Assembly (NCBI GenBank): GCA_019634635.1
Contig: JAHCBB010000013.1
Span: 59,746-123,745 of the forward strand
DNA from: Verrucomicrobiia bacterium
GTDB lineage: Bacteria > Verrucomicrobiota > Verrucomicrobiia > Limisphaerales > UBA9464
DNA: 64,000 bases
Direction: 5' to 3'
Shown here: positions 16,997 through 27,135 of the stretch, piece by piece
Layout of the letters: every line of letters starts with the position of its first letter
Numbering within the stretch: position 1 is the first letter of the stretch
The notes under the pieces: generated by a model
What the model saw: the letters and a program-made list of their open reading frames with translations, nothing else
Told to the model about the DNA's origin: nothing
Database searches by the model: none
Translations under genes and position numbers: made by a program

Positions 16997-17387
16997 GGTT
17001 CTGCGTTGCAGAACCCTGCTTCCAGCAAGCCAAACGACCCAGACTTCCGTCCTTCCACCCCTCAACGTCCTCTACCCCCTACCCACTCCAAATCACTTGG
17101 AGGCCAAAAAACGGACACAGCGACCCGCGTTCAGTGGCGCGGGGATTCGAGAGGGTCCTCCTGCCTGCTCGAAGAAGACTTCAAGGCCGGTTCTCCATCA
17201 TGAGGGGCCGCAAACCCGAGAACCGCCATACCTCATCACCGCTGATCAACTGGCCGGAGTCCAGATTCATGGGCCGGTGTCCGTTGAGGATTTGGTGCAG
17301 GATTGCCGGCCACACCGCGATCCTGGATACTCTCCAGTATCTTTTTCCCGGCAAAGCGTCAAAACCAAATTCCTACCAGTGTAGACT
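16997..17387. other. Gene-free stretch right of the IS, starting with a perfect hairpin
   Basis: Immediately after the IS target duplication lies a perfect palindrome, AGGGTTCTGC (16995-17004), loop GTT, and GCAGAACCCT (17008-17017). It may be an ISL3-type end, a terminator stem or a preferred IS target. The remaining 370 bp have lower GC than the surroundings and contain no convincing gene. They must hold the promoter of the 17388 gene, but I see no clear -35/-10 pair. Confidence 0.5.
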
Positions 17388-18263
17388 ATGAGAATCTTGT
17401 TGTTCAGCTTGTTGTTGGTTGATTCGTGGTTTGGCATAAATGCGCAAGCCCAAACCAACGCCCCGGCAATTATTGAAGTAAAATTGGCACGATTCGTCGC
17501 TAGCCAGCATGTTCACGCCAACAACCAGCCCTATCAGTGGCAGGCTCTTGACCGCATGGTGCTGTATGACGTTGATGGCAACCCAAATGCCTATGCGTTT
17601 GTGTTTGCGAAGTCGGGAAGCCGTTTCAATACGCCTGCCGCCCTTCAACAACACATCGCGGATGTGACATCGCGTATCGTTGCGCAACAAGCGAAGGGAA
17701 CGGCTGCCGCCCCTACTGCAAACGATGGCGGCGGAGAGGCTGGAGATGCCGAAAATGACTTATTCGCGTTCGACGACCTGGCAACGGTTATCACCAGCGC
17801 AACCGCCGATTCTCCGCTGATCCTGCGACACTTCCGAGGGGCGCCGGAATTCTGGGTGGAAGCCGCAAGGATGGAGGCTTCCACAACGCCGGGACAACGC
17901 GGTCAACGGAAAACGGCCAGGCATGTGGTCATGGTCACCCCAATGGATTTCCGGCTCGTGACGGCTGACAGTGGCGTTGGTGTCGCTTCCGCACCTGACG
18001 CGAGAATCGCGTCCAAGGCAATGCTTTCGGATCCTGACGAGGTTGTTTCCGTCCATTCCAAGCGGACGGAGCGGATCAGCGCCTTGCGGCAACAGAGGGC
18101 ACAGCGGGAGCAACGAGAACGCGAGCGGCGGGCGGCCATGAAGCCAGAGGATCGGCAGCGCTACGAAGACGCTTTAGCGGAAAGAGCCGCTTTCCTTGCC
18201 GCGGAATGGGAGAAAAAACGCTCAGACTTGGCCGGCAACAAAGGCGAGGAGGAGGACCAATGA
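17388..18263 (+). CDS. Secreted protein of unknown function coupled to the giant lipase-like gene
   Basis: This 291-residue protein has a signal peptide (MRILLFSLLLVDSWFGINAQA). The following domain (KLARFVASQHV...QWQALDRMVLYDVDGNPNAYAFVF) loosely resembles the pro-domain fold found in front of some secreted peptidases, but this is a weak impression. The C-terminal 80 residues are strongly helical and charged (REQRERERRAAMKPEDRQRY), probably a coiled coil. Its TGA overlaps the ATG of the next gene as ATGA, with GGAGGAGG as the downstream ribosome site, so the two proteins are made together. A role as chaperone or partner of the giant product is inference from this coupling only. Confidence 0.7.
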   Translation: MRILLFSLLLVDSWFGINAQAQTNAPAIIEVKLARFVASQHVHANNQPYQWQALDRMVLYDVDGNPNAYAFVFAKSGSRFNTPAALQQHIADVTSRIVAQQAKGTAAAPTANDGGGEAGDAENDLFAFDDLATVITSATADSPLILRHFRGAPEFWVEAARMEASTTPGQRGQRKTARHVVMVTPMDFRLVTADSGVGVASAPDARIASKAMLSDPDEVVSVHSKRTERISALRQQRAQREQRERERRAAMKPEDRQRYEDALAERAAFLAAEWEKKRSDLAGNKGEEEDQ

Positions 18264-21200
18264 AAACCGCCCACGGACCCCACCGCCGGATTTCAGTCAT
18301 TGCAATGCTCTTGCTGGTTTGTACCTGCCTGGGATTTGCCACCACAACAGCGCATGCCACGAATTATGATCGCTCGTTCGGGACGCCGGGGACATCCACG
18401 GTTAACCCCATGCCCGTTGGATCGCACGCAACGCGCGTCACGGGCTTTAATTTGCCCCGGATCACCCGCTATGAAATCGTCTGGTCCATCAGACGCTCTG
18501 GGGGAAGCTGGACAACCGTAAAGACATCTAACCTTGGCGTGACACTGGCCTGGGGCACCTTGCCCATTGACTGGAACGGCACACGGTTCTTGGTGGAAGG
18601 CGATTCCTCGAACTACCCTCTAACCGCCAGCTACATGGAGGTGAGGGCGCAGGTGCTCAAGAGCGGCAGTCACCACGAGTATCACTACTGGAACATTACC
18701 GGTCAGGTCCCTTCATATACAGTCAATGCCTCCGCAGGCACAGGCGGCAGTGTTACCCCGGCATCGCGCACCGTCACACATGGCAACACGACCACCTTTG
18801 CGGTTTCGCCGACGACGCATTATGAAAGGAATTCGGTGAGCGGTGATGCGGGAGGGTTTTCCTGGAGCGGGAACACGTACACGACGGCACCGGTTACGCA
18901 GAACAGGAACCTGACATTCACTTTTACGGGTCGCCCAGACTTGATCGTTACGGCGATCTGGACTGAACCGGCAACCGTTTACGAGGGGCAGAAATTCAGG
19001 ATCAAGGCCACGGTCAGGAACCAAGGTGTCGCAACGGCGGACGCCGGTCGGTTCGCCAATCAGGAGGCGCTTTTCTATCTCAACGGCGTCAAGTACGGCG
19101 AAGGGGATGACTACGATGGTTTAGCACCGGGGGCGGAGATCACCGTCCAATCCATTGAAATTACCGCGCCTGCCGCCGGCAATCATACCATCAGGGCCGT
19201 GGCTGACGGTAACGCGGAAGTTACCGAGTCATTTGAAACGAATAACGACCGAAGTGCGACGATTTCTGTCGGGTTGGCCTCCACGTTTGTTTCCGCCTAC
19301 TGGTGGGCACCCTTGGACGTGTACCATGGCGCTACTGTGACCATGTGCGCGGAGGTCGAAGGCATCCCGGTTGATTCCCAATGCACGTTCCAAGTTTTTG
19401 AAGATGACGGTATTCTGCTGCCCGATGATCCAGTACTTCCAATACTCTCAGGAAGGGTATATGCGACAGAGGACGGCAAGACATACGTCAAAGCAACATG
19501 GATCGCCAAGTGGCAGGATGATCAGTCCGGAGATCCGGAGTACTACTTTAAAGTCTCCTACGGTAGCATAACACAATCCTCCTCCCGATCCGCCGCCGCC
19601 GAGTTAAGAGTTCGCCAGCGCCAGTTGCCAAGTCCAGACCATGGGAATTTCTATTATTCAGGGGGGGAATCCACGCGAAAGACAGCTCTAACCGATGATC
19701 GCGTCCCCGTCATTTTGGTGCATGGGGCAAGCGGCGACAAGAAGATGCATTCTCTGAATTATTGGTTCGGCTGGGTGAATGACGATCCGAATGCACCCCA
19801 GCCCCGCTTCAATCAGTCTGACATGAGCAGCAGATTCCGAGTGTATCGGTACGTTTACGACTCGAGCCTTTCCATTGCTCAGAATGGTCAGGCGTTTGCG
19901 GCATTTCTTGATCAATTCTATGCGAATAATCCGGATTTGGGCGAAAGACAAGTTGTTGTTATGGCCCACAGCATGGGGGGATTGGTCAGCCGTTATGCGC
20001 TCAACATAAGCTCCTCGTTCCGTGATAAAGTACATCGACTTGTCACGCTGGGAACACCGCACCTCGGATCGCCATTGGCGAATCCGACGTGGGTGACGAA
20101 GCATCTGTACGACAAGTATGGGGTAAACCAAGTCGCGTCATTTCTTGATGTCTACTACAATGTCAACTTCGGTGGATCGCAAGGTGATTTTGATCTTGCA
20201 TGGCATTCCACATCGGAAATACCCACATCGGCGAAAAGAGACGGGGCTCACTACAATTGGATCAAGTTCATGGGCTATTATGATCAAGGTCGCTTGGATT
20301 CGAGTCTATCTAGTCCATTCTGCGGGTCCGCAAATATGACCAGCGTTACCGGTGACTCAAGAATCATTGCATACGGTGGTTATTTCAACTCGAGTATTGT
20401 GGGTGAAGGGAGTAATTGGCCTGACAAAGCGGCTGATGAAGTAGATAACGACCACGGGAAATTGCATTTTGTGAAAGGCGTTTTCAGGGATATGAAATAC
20501 GCAAGCGAGAGCGCGGTTGGCAATAACGATGGGTTGGTTCCCCTTTCAAGCGCGTTGTTTGGCAGCATCCACACAGGCGTTGAGAAGATCGACTTAACTC
20601 AGTCCAGGGGTGAGTTCGTAGATCACTCATCATATTTAGACGTTCCGACCACCATGGACTTTGTCGCCAAGCGTCTTCTAACGATGGTTCGGGTGACAAT
20701 GTCGCCGCAGAATGCCATTACTGCCGGGGCACGCTGGCGGATTGCTGATGGCACATGGCAGAAGTCGGGCGTCAGCCTCAACGCTTTGCAGCCTGGGCAA
20801 TACACCATCGAGTTCAAGGATGTCGCGGGCTGGACAAAGCCGGGCAACCAGACAGTCACCGTGACGGAGAATCAGACCTACACGTTGAGCGGTGCCGGGG
20901 CAACGTACTCCGCTGCCAACAACGCGCCAACAGACATCCTTCTCAGCGGAACCACCGTGGCGGAGAACCAACCGTCGGGGACCACGGTCGGGACACTCTC
21001 GGCGACGGACCCCGACGCGGGCAACACGTTCACCTATACGCTGGTCAGCGAGGCGGGCGGCGCGGACAACGACAACGGCTCGTTCATGATTAGCGGCAAC
21101 TCCCTGCGAACCGCCGCCATGTTCGACTACGAGACTAAGAGCAGCTACAGCGCTCGGATACGCACGACCGACCAGGGTGACCTGTGGTACGAGAAGGCGT

Positions 21201-24200
21201 TCACCATCACGGTCGGCAACGTGAACGAGACGCCGACGGACATCCTCCTTAGCATCTCGACGGTAACGGAGAACCAACCGTCGGGGACGACGGTCGGGAC
21301 ACTCTCGACGACGGACCCGGACGCGGGCAACACGTTCACCTATACCTTGGTCAGCGGGTCGGATAGCGCGGACAACGGCTCGTTCACGATCAACGGCATC
21401 ACACTCCGGACGGCGGCGCCGTTCAACTTCGAGGCCAAGAGCACCTACGGCGTGCGCGTCCGCACGACCGACCAGGGCGGCCTGTGGTACGAGAAGGCGT
21501 TCACCATTACGGTCGGCAACGAGACCGAGATGCCGACGGACACGATGCCGCCACTGCTGACGATCAGCAGCCCGGCCAATGGGGCTAGGGTCACAACCAG
21601 TTCCTTGACGGTAAGCGGCACGGCCTCAGATTCCGGACGAGGAAACAGTGGTATCAGATCGGTCATGGTCAACGACGTGCGCGCCAATAATGACGCGACA
21701 GTTGGCAGCGGCACCGCCAACTGGTCGCGGGTGGTAAACCTCGCCGTGGGGATAAACACAATCACGGCAGTGGCTACGGATGGGGCGGGCAACAGTACAA
21801 GCCACAGTCTAAACGTAACCTATACCTCTCCCGATGGCACTCCTCCTATTGTCAGAATTACTTTACCGACAAGTACTGCAAACTACACAACGACGGCGGA
21901 GAATATTACTCTTGTCGGTGTGGCCAGTGATGACCTCGGCCTGACTCATTTGACTTGGAGCAACAATCGTGGCGGCGGTGGCATGGCCATTGGAACGGAT
22001 CACTGGACGGCCAATGAGATCAACCTACAATCCGGCCAGAATATCCTCGTCATCACTGCGTTCGACAGCTCAGGGAATCAGACCCAGGCAAAAATGACGG
22101 TCACCTACAATCCGCCGAACAACAACTTGTATCGTTCGGCGACTTCGGTGTGGGATGGCTCCAATTGGAATCAGCTGCCAGCGTTTTCTGATGAAGGCTA
22201 TTGGTTTTCTCCAGATGACAGCGATCGAATGGAGTACAATGGTCTATTGACTGCAGTCTGGGTGCAAGAGAAGGGGGAGAGACCCGATGGAGAGTTTTGG
22301 TGGCTCAGGCGTATCCAATCAAGAATTGCCATGTGGGACGGATCGTCGTGGATTTCACTCGGTGGCGTATTTGACGGTCAGGTTCTAGCCCTTGCAACAT
22401 TGCATGGGGATTTATTTGCGGCTGGCTACTTTACGAGTGTGGGCGGCTTTCCGGCAAATTCAATTGCCAGGTGGGATGGCGTCAACTGGCACCCCTTGGA
22501 GGATGGAATTGATGGTGCTGTCTATTCGCTTGCGGTACTGGGCGATCAACTGTTTGTCGGAGGCAGTTTTGCGTCGAAGGGGAGTTCGGTAGCCTTATGG
22601 CAGGAGTCCGGTTGGCGTCAGGTGGGTGGGGTTCAGGGAGTTGTACGATCCCTTCTAGCTGTTGGTGACACTGTCTTTGCGGGTGGCACTTTTGAGGCGC
22701 AATTGGAGGAGAATGGCGGTGCGCCCGTTGATTGCAGTCTTCGTGGTCGGAGAGCCAATTTGGCGCGGTTGACAGACGGTGAGTGGATTGTACCTCGGGG
22801 CGCATGTCTGGAGAATTCCGTTGAACGCTTGTCATTCGCCCATGGAATCATCTATGCGGACCTGGGTCTGGTCGGAGGCGTTGGGCGGGTCCCGGTGATG
22901 GCAGGGCAAAGCTTGCCCGCTGAGTTTTACACCGGGCCAAATGATGGTAATGATCGCACAGAAATCCATGTGTACGATGATAAGTTGTGGCTTTGGGGTG
23001 AGCAGGATAGCGCCGTAGATACTGAGTTTGGAACAGACAAGACGACTTGGGCAACATTTGGAATTTGGGATGGGGCTCAATGGACTAATTTTGAAGGAGA
23101 GCCATGGGCATATCAAACATCGCTGTGGCCATTGGTGTGGAACAGTCGTCCGATCCGGTGGACAGCACTGGACGATCCATCTCGGTTTCGAGTCGTTGCC
23201 GGGAGCTTTGCTTGGGAAGAGGCTCGGGAGGATGCGGAGCGGCAAGGTGGGCATTTGGCAACGTTTGCCAATGCTTTGGAGTGGCAGGCGGGGCGTTCAG
23301 TCTGGGCCAGGACCGGGGGCAGGATTTGGATCGGGGGCTTGCAGGCCGGGGGCATGTCGGGGGCAGGGAGCGGATGGTCTTGGGTGACTGGGGAGCCATG
23401 GGACTTTGAGGCATGGGCCCCTGGCGAACCGAACGATTTTGGCGGGGTTGACGAGGATCGATTGGACATCCTTGCCTCGGGAGGCTGGAATGATGCCGCC
23501 GCGCAGACCCGGCAAGGTTATCTGATGGAACTCCCTGGCGGAGACAGTGGGTCCTGGTTTAGGGATTTCAGTGTTCGCGAGGACGAAACCTTTGGGATCA
23601 GTCTTCATGACTTGTTTGGTAAGGGATTGCGCGGCCGTTTCAGACTAGCCGGAGGCCCGACTGGCATGGTGCTGACGGGGTCCGGGGCAATGATCTGGAA
23701 GCCATCGGAATCGCACGTTCGTGGAGAACATCCAGTTATTCTTGAGTACACCGTTCCTAATTCGGTTCCGCCGGAAACGAATCAGTTGGCGTTTAGTATT
23801 CTCCTTGAGCGTGGTGGTTTCACGAGTCTCCATCGTTCCCATTTCGGTTCGGATTTCGAATCGAGTTCGCTTTCGAGATTTGCTGCTGTTGTGGCCGCGA
23901 ATCAATCTCCGTGGGTGCCGCGCGGCGGGAGTCCTGAAGGGTTTCTTGCACTGACTTTTGCAAAGGCGAACGAGTACACCGCGTTGGTTTTTCCGGGAAT
24001 CCCAGATTCAGACGCGGCCATTGCTGGATTTCGCATGTCGTGTGATGTGCGGGCGGGTAATGGCACTCGGGACCGGGTCGCCGACGGATTCAGCTTCAGC
24101 TTCGCGCGTGAGGGGGATCCGGTGCTGTTGGATCCGGGGAACCAGTCGGGTTTTGCCGGGGGATGTTGTGCGGAGACGGGAACCCGCACCGGGTTGGCAG

Positions 24201-25927
24201 TGTCTTTTGACACCTGGTCGGGAAATACGTTCCCCGGGGCCGAGGGCGATGCCACCGACGTGGAGGGACTGATCGTGCGGGTGGATCACCGCACGGTGGC
24301 CAAGGTGGAGTTGCCGACGCGCAACGGAGCACCAGGCGATGCCACAAGTCTGCAGACCGGGCCGCGGGATGCGGCGTACTGGGCCGGAAGCGGCGATCCA
24401 TTGTCGCCAGCGGCATGGGCGACGCTGACCTGGCAGCCGCTGGTGTTGGAATTGAAGCCTGACGGTCGGTTCTTCGCCTGGTGGAAGGGGGTGCCGCTGC
24501 TGGAGGGGGTGGAGACCGGGTTCGTGCCGGGTCCCGGCAGGTTTGTGCTGGCAGGGCGCACGGCGAACTCAGTGGGCCAGGTGCATTTGGACAATCTGCG
24601 GCTGAGCGTAATCCCCCGGCACGAGGTGGCCTCGGGACAAACCCTTGTCGTCCCGCTGAAGGCGACAGATCCTGATCTGCCGGCGCAGAACCTGAGCTAC
24701 GAGGTGGTGCAGGGTCCGCCGGGGCTGACGGTGGATGAAGCGGGCGTGATGCGTTGGACGCCCACCGTCGCGCAGGGGCCCTCGAGCCAGACGGTGGCGA
24801 TCCGGATCAGCGATGACGCGTCGCCTCCGGAGGCCATCGTGGTCGAGTACCAGGTGGTGGTGCTGGAGGGCAACCGGGCGCCGGAGCTGGATCCGATTCC
24901 GGACCAGGTGGCCGCCGCGGGGGTTCCCTTCGAGTGGCTGCTGACCGGTCGGGATCCGGATCTGCCGCCGCAGCCGCTCACCTTCGCGCTTGTGTCGGGT
25001 CCAACGGGAATGACGGTGGCTCGGGATGGATGGCTCCGCTGGACACCTGCCGCGAGCGCCGCCGGCTCAACCTTCGAGGTAACCGTGCTGCTGATGGACG
25101 GCCAACTGAGCACCCGACGAAGCTTCCGGATTGCAGTGGGATCGGTGAATCGTCCTCCGGTGCTGGTCCCGGTGCCGGAACAGGCGCTCGACGAAGGCAA
25201 CCTGTTGAGTCTGGACCTGGAGGCCAGCGATCCCGACCTGCCGCCGCAACAACTGGTGTTTTCGCTGGTGAGGGGTCCGGTGGGAATGACCGTCACGCCG
25301 GCAGGAGCACTTCGCTGGCAGACTGGCGAGCTCGACGGCCCCGCGACGGTCGAGGTGGAGGTCGCGGTGACGGACAACGGGGAACCACCGTTGTCGGCGA
25401 CCAGCCGGATTGTGGTTACCGTACGGGAGGTCAACCAAGCGCCGGAGCTGGATCCGATTCCGGACCAGGTGGCCGCTGTCGGGATTCCGTTCGAATGGAT
25501 GCTGACTGGCCGGGATCCGGACCTGCCACCGCAGCCGTTGACCTTCGCCATGGTGTCGGGGCCAACGGGAATGACGGTGGCTCGGGATGGATGGCTCCGC
25601 TGGACACCTGCCGCGACCGCCGTCGGCTCAACGTTTGAGGTGACCGTGTTCCTGACGGACGGGCAGCTCAATGACCGGGAGAGTTTCCGGATCTCGGTGC
25701 CGGCCGCGGTGGCCCTGCGAATTCTGCCACCGCGTGCGGACGGGCGGGTGGTTCTGGAGATCCGGGCGCCCTTGTTGAAACCCCTGATCGTGGAGCAGGC
25801 CACGGTGATTGGTGCCTGGAGCGTCCTGCATACCGTGCTGGGCTTGGGCATGGACGTTCCGGTCGAACTCGTGATGACCCCCGGTGAAGGCGTGGGTCCC
25901 ATTTTCTGGCGCGTTCGCGAGGAGTGA
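18260..25927 (+). CDS. Giant secreted mosaic protein: lipase-like, lectin and Ig/cadherin-like domains
   Basis: From ATG at 18260 the product has 2555 residues. In order: signal peptide (1-33); InlB-B-repeat-like domain (about 151-224); CARDB-like domain (227-337); alpha/beta hydrolase with VPVILVHGASG near 481, the lipase nucleophile elbow AHSMGG near 568, and candidate Asp (GNNDGLVPL, near 756) and His (DHSSYLD, near 788); a PEGA-like segment (811-884); two cadherin-like repeats from 888; two Ig-like HYR/GlucodextB-type repeats from 1096; kelch-like WDG...W repeats (about 1296-1430); a C-type lectin-like domain with EPNDFGG and WND (1643-1759); an L-type lectin-like domain (1857-2114); and Ig-like repeats to 2481. 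The N-terminal two thirds is clearly more A/T-rich than the C-terminal third, suggesting a composite gene. No autotransporter or sortase signal is visible. Confidence 0.85.
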   Translation: MKTAHGPHRRISVIAMLLLVCTCLGFATTTAHATNYDRSFGTPGTSTVNPMPVGSHATRVTGFNLPRITRYEIVWSIRRSGGSWTTVKTSNLGVTLAWGTLPIDWNGTRFLVEGDSSNYPLTASYMEVRAQVLKSGSHHEYHYWNITGQVPSYTVNASAGTGGSVTPASRTVTHGNTTTFAVSPTTHYERNSVSGDAGGFSWSGNTYTTAPVTQNRNLTFTFTGRPDLIVTAIWTEPATVYEGQKFRIKATVRNQGVATADAGRFANQEALFYLNGVKYGEGDDYDGLAPGAEITVQSIEITAPAAGNHTIRAVADGNAEVTESFETNNDRSATISVGLASTFVSAYWWAPLDVYHGATVTMCAEVEGIPVDSQCTFQVFEDDGILLPDDPVLPILSGRVYATEDGKTYVKATWIAKWQDDQSGDPEYYFKVSYGSITQSSSRSAAAELRVRQRQLPSPDHGNFYYSGGESTRKTALTDDRVPVILVHGASGDKKMHSLNYWFGWVNDDPNAPQPRFNQSDMSSRFRVYRYVYDSSLSIAQNGQAFAAFLDQFYANNPDLGERQVVVMAHSMGGLVSRYALNISSSFRDKVHRLVTLGTPHLGSPLANPTWVTKHLYDKYGVNQVASFLDVYYNVNFGGSQGDFDLAWHSTSEIPTSAKRDGAHYNWIKFMGYYDQGRLDSSLSSPFCGSANMTSVTGDSRIIAYGGYFNSSIVGEGSNWPDKAADEVDNDHGKLHFVKGVFRDMKYASESAVGNNDGLVPLSSALFGSIHTGVEKIDLTQSRGEFVDHSSYLDVPTTMDFVAKRLLTMVRVTMSPQNAITAGARWRIADGTWQKSGVSLNALQPGQYTIEFKDVAGWTKPGNQTVTVTENQTYTLSGAGATYSAANNAPTDILLSGTTVAENQPSGTTVGTLSATDPDAGNTFTYTLVSEAGGADNDNGSFMISGNSLRTAAMFDYETKSSYSARIRTTDQGDLWYEKAFTITVGNVNETPTDILLSISTVTENQPSGTTVGTLSTTDPDAGNTFTYTLVSGSDSADNGSFTINGITLRTAAPFNFEAKSTYGVRVRTTDQGGLWYEKAFTITVGNETEMPTDTMPPLLTISSPANGARVTTSSLTVSGTASDSGRGNSGIRSVMVNDVRANNDATVGSGTANWSRVVNLAVGINTITAVATDGAGNSTSHSLNVTYTSPDGTPPIVRITLPTSTANYTTTAENITLVGVASDDLGLTHLTWSNNRGGGGMAIGTDHWTANEINLQSGQNILVITAFDSSGNQTQAKMTVTYNPPNNNLYRSATSVWDGSNWNQLPAFSDEGYWFSPDDSDRMEYNGLLTAVWVQEKGERPDGEFWWLRRIQSRIAMWDGSSWISLGGVFDGQVLALATLHGDLFAAGYFTSVGGFPANSIARWDGVNWHPLEDGIDGAVYSLAVLGDQLFVGGSFASKGSSVALWQESGWRQVGGVQGVVRSLLAVGDTVFAGGTFEAQLEENGGAPVDCSLRGRRANLARLTDGEWIVPRGACLENSVERLSFAHGIIYADLGLVGGVGRVPVMAGQSLPAEFYTGPNDGNDRTEIHVYDDKLWLWGEQDSAVDTEFGTDKTTWATFGIWDGAQWTNFEGEPWAYQTSLWPLVWNSRPIRWTALDDPSRFRVVAGSFAWEEAREDAERQGGHLATFANALEWQAGRSVWARTGGRIWIGGLQAGGMSGAGSGWSWVTGEPWDFEAWAPGEPNDFGGVDEDRLDILASGGWNDAAAQTRQGYLMELPGGDSGSWFRDFSVREDETFGISLHDLFGKGLRGRFRLAGGPTGMVLTGSGAMIWKPSESHVRGEHPVILEYTVPNSVPPETNQLAFSILLERGGFTSLHRSHFGSDFESSSLSRFAAVVAANQSPWVPRGGSPEGFLALTFAKANEYTALVFPGIPDSDAAIAGFRMSCDVRAGNGTRDRVADGFSFSFAREGDPVLLDPGNQSGFAGGCCAETGTRTGLAVSFDTWSGNTFPGAEGDATDVEGLIVRVDHRTVAKVELPTRNGAPGDATSLQTGPRDAAYWAGSGDPLSPAAWATLTWQPLVLELKPDGRFFAWWKGVPLLEGVETGFVPGPGRFVLAGRTANSVGQVHLDNLRLSVIPRHEVASGQTLVVPLKATDPDLPAQNLSYEVVQGPPGLTVDEAGVMRWTPTVAQGPSSQTVAIRISDDASPPEAIVVEYQVVVLEGNRAPELDPIPDQVAAAGVPFEWLLTGRDPDLPPQPLTFALVSGPTGMTVARDGWLRWTPAASAAGSTFEVTVLLMDGQLSTRRSFRIAVGSVNRPPVLVPVPEQALDEGNLLSLDLEASDPDLPPQQLVFSLVRGPVGMTVTPAGALRWQTGELDGPATVEVEVAVTDNGEPPLSATSRIVVTVREVNQAPELDPIPDQVAAVGIPFEWMLTGRDPDLPPQPLTFAMVSGPTGMTVARDGWLRWTPAATAVGSTFEVTVFLTDGQLNDRESFRISVPAAVALRILPPRADGRVVLEIRAPLLKPLIVEQATVIGAWSVLHTVLGLGMDVPVELVMTPGEGVGPIFWRVREE
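24878..25692 (+). repeat. Two near-identical intragenic Ig-domain repeats
   Basis: Within the giant gene, about 250 bp starting near 24878 recur near 25439 with few changes. Both encode APELDPIPDQVAA.G.PFEW, TGRDPDLPPQPLTFA and SGPTGMTVARDGWLRWTPAA. A third, diverged unit (NRPPVLVPVPEQALDEGNLL) separates them. The nearly identical nucleotide sequence indicates recent duplication or gene conversion inside the gene, in the high-GC C-terminal part. Confidence 0.75.
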
Positions 25928-26075
25928 ACGAAACCCATCTTCCCATCACGCCTGGATCCAGCACCCGGCCACGCGTCTCATCGCCTTGCAGATATCCCGC
26001 CGTTTTTCTGCCATAGGATGGCGTCATTCGCGCATTTCTCCTGACGCCGAACTCGTTTGACTATTGACAGGAGGC

Positions 26076-26996
26076 ATGACGACATCCGAGTCGTTTGATT
26101 GCATCGTGAAGACGTCTCGTCAGATCGTTCGGGGGCGGTTTGCGTTCTCGCTTATTGAACTTCTGGTGGTCATTGCGGTCATCGCAATACTTGCCGGACT
26201 GCTCTTGCCCGCCCTCAGCCGGGCACGGAGAACTGTGCTTTCTGGAGCCTGTCAGAGCAATCTCCGTCAGTTGACGTTAGGGTGGTTACTGTATGCGGGC
26301 GATCATCGAGGCTTGTTGCCTGAGAATCCTGGAGGCGTCTATACTATTGGGATTGATCATAGGCGCGCCAACTGGGTGGACGGCTACATGATGTATGAAT
26401 CTGATGTGCAAGAGGCATTCTCTCGATCCCTTCCTCCGGAGTCCACCAATTCGCAGCTGCTGATGAAGCCAGGGCCGGGGCGTCTGGGATATTCCTATTT
26501 GTCTCCCGGCGTATTTCGGTGTCCAGGCGACAAGTCGTTTGTTGTTTTGAATGGTGCCAAACACCCGCGAGTCCGAAGCTATTCAATGAATTGTGTGATG
26601 GGGACGGGATTTTATTATCGCGAGTTTATGTGGAGTGAAAATGGTGATGGGAATCCGTTGCAGTATGATTATTTGACATTAGATCAGGTTGCTGAGCACG
26701 CTCCCATGGAGCTATTTGTCTTTGGTGAAAAGCATGATGATCAAGTGCATGATGGCCGCTTTCAAGTGAGTCATTGGGCAGACCCAGTTGGTGGGTGGGC
26801 TGAATTTCCATCCTGGCGACACAAGCGTTCAGCGAATTTTAGCTTCGCTGACGGCCATGTGGACAACCATCGGTGGGTGAATCCGGCAACTTTGATTCCG
26901 ATCCAGCGTAGAGGCCGGTGGGGTGGCTTTCTTCAAAAGACCCGGCAGGATTGGACCTGGCTCAGGGATCACTCGAGCGTTCCATTTCGGCAGTAG
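26076..26996 (+). CDS. Pseudopilin-like protein with H-X9-DG motif
   Basis: This is a 306-residue protein with a prepilin leader (RGRFAFSLIELLVVIAVIAI) in which Ala rather than Gly precedes the processed Phe, which may affect cleavage. The C-terminal region has a perfect H-X9-DG motif (WRHKRSANFSFADGHVD), the hallmark of the expanded Planctomycete/Verrucomicrobial pseudopilin family. FRCPGD is also present. ATG at 26076 is chosen, though the AGGAGG at 26069-26074 is only 1 bp away, unusually close; no better in-frame start is seen. It lies 148 bp after the giant lectin gene and is more A/T-rich than most of the window. Confidence 0.8.
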   Translation: MTTSESFDCIVKTSRQIVRGRFAFSLIELLVVIAVIAILAGLLLPALSRARRTVLSGACQSNLRQLTLGWLLYAGDHRGLLPENPGGVYTIGIDHRRANWVDGYMMYESDVQEAFSRSLPPESTNSQLLMKPGPGRLGYSYLSPGVFRCPGDKSFVVLNGAKHPRVRSYSMNCVMGTGFYYREFMWSENGDGNPLQYDYLTLDQVAEHAPMELFVFGEKHDDQVHDGRFQVSHWADPVGGWAEFPSWRHKRSANFSFADGHVDNHRWVNPATLIPIQRRGRWGGFLQKTRQDWTWLRDHSSVPFRQ

Positions 26997-27135
26997 AGAG
27001 CGGACTGCGACATAGTGGCTTTGGCAGTTGCACGTCAATTTCGAGTCCTTCTTTTGCCTTTCAACTTCGTCAATTATCGGGACAGGCCCCAACTTAAATC
27101 CCGGTACCAAAAATGGGTCCACCTCAACGGAGGGG

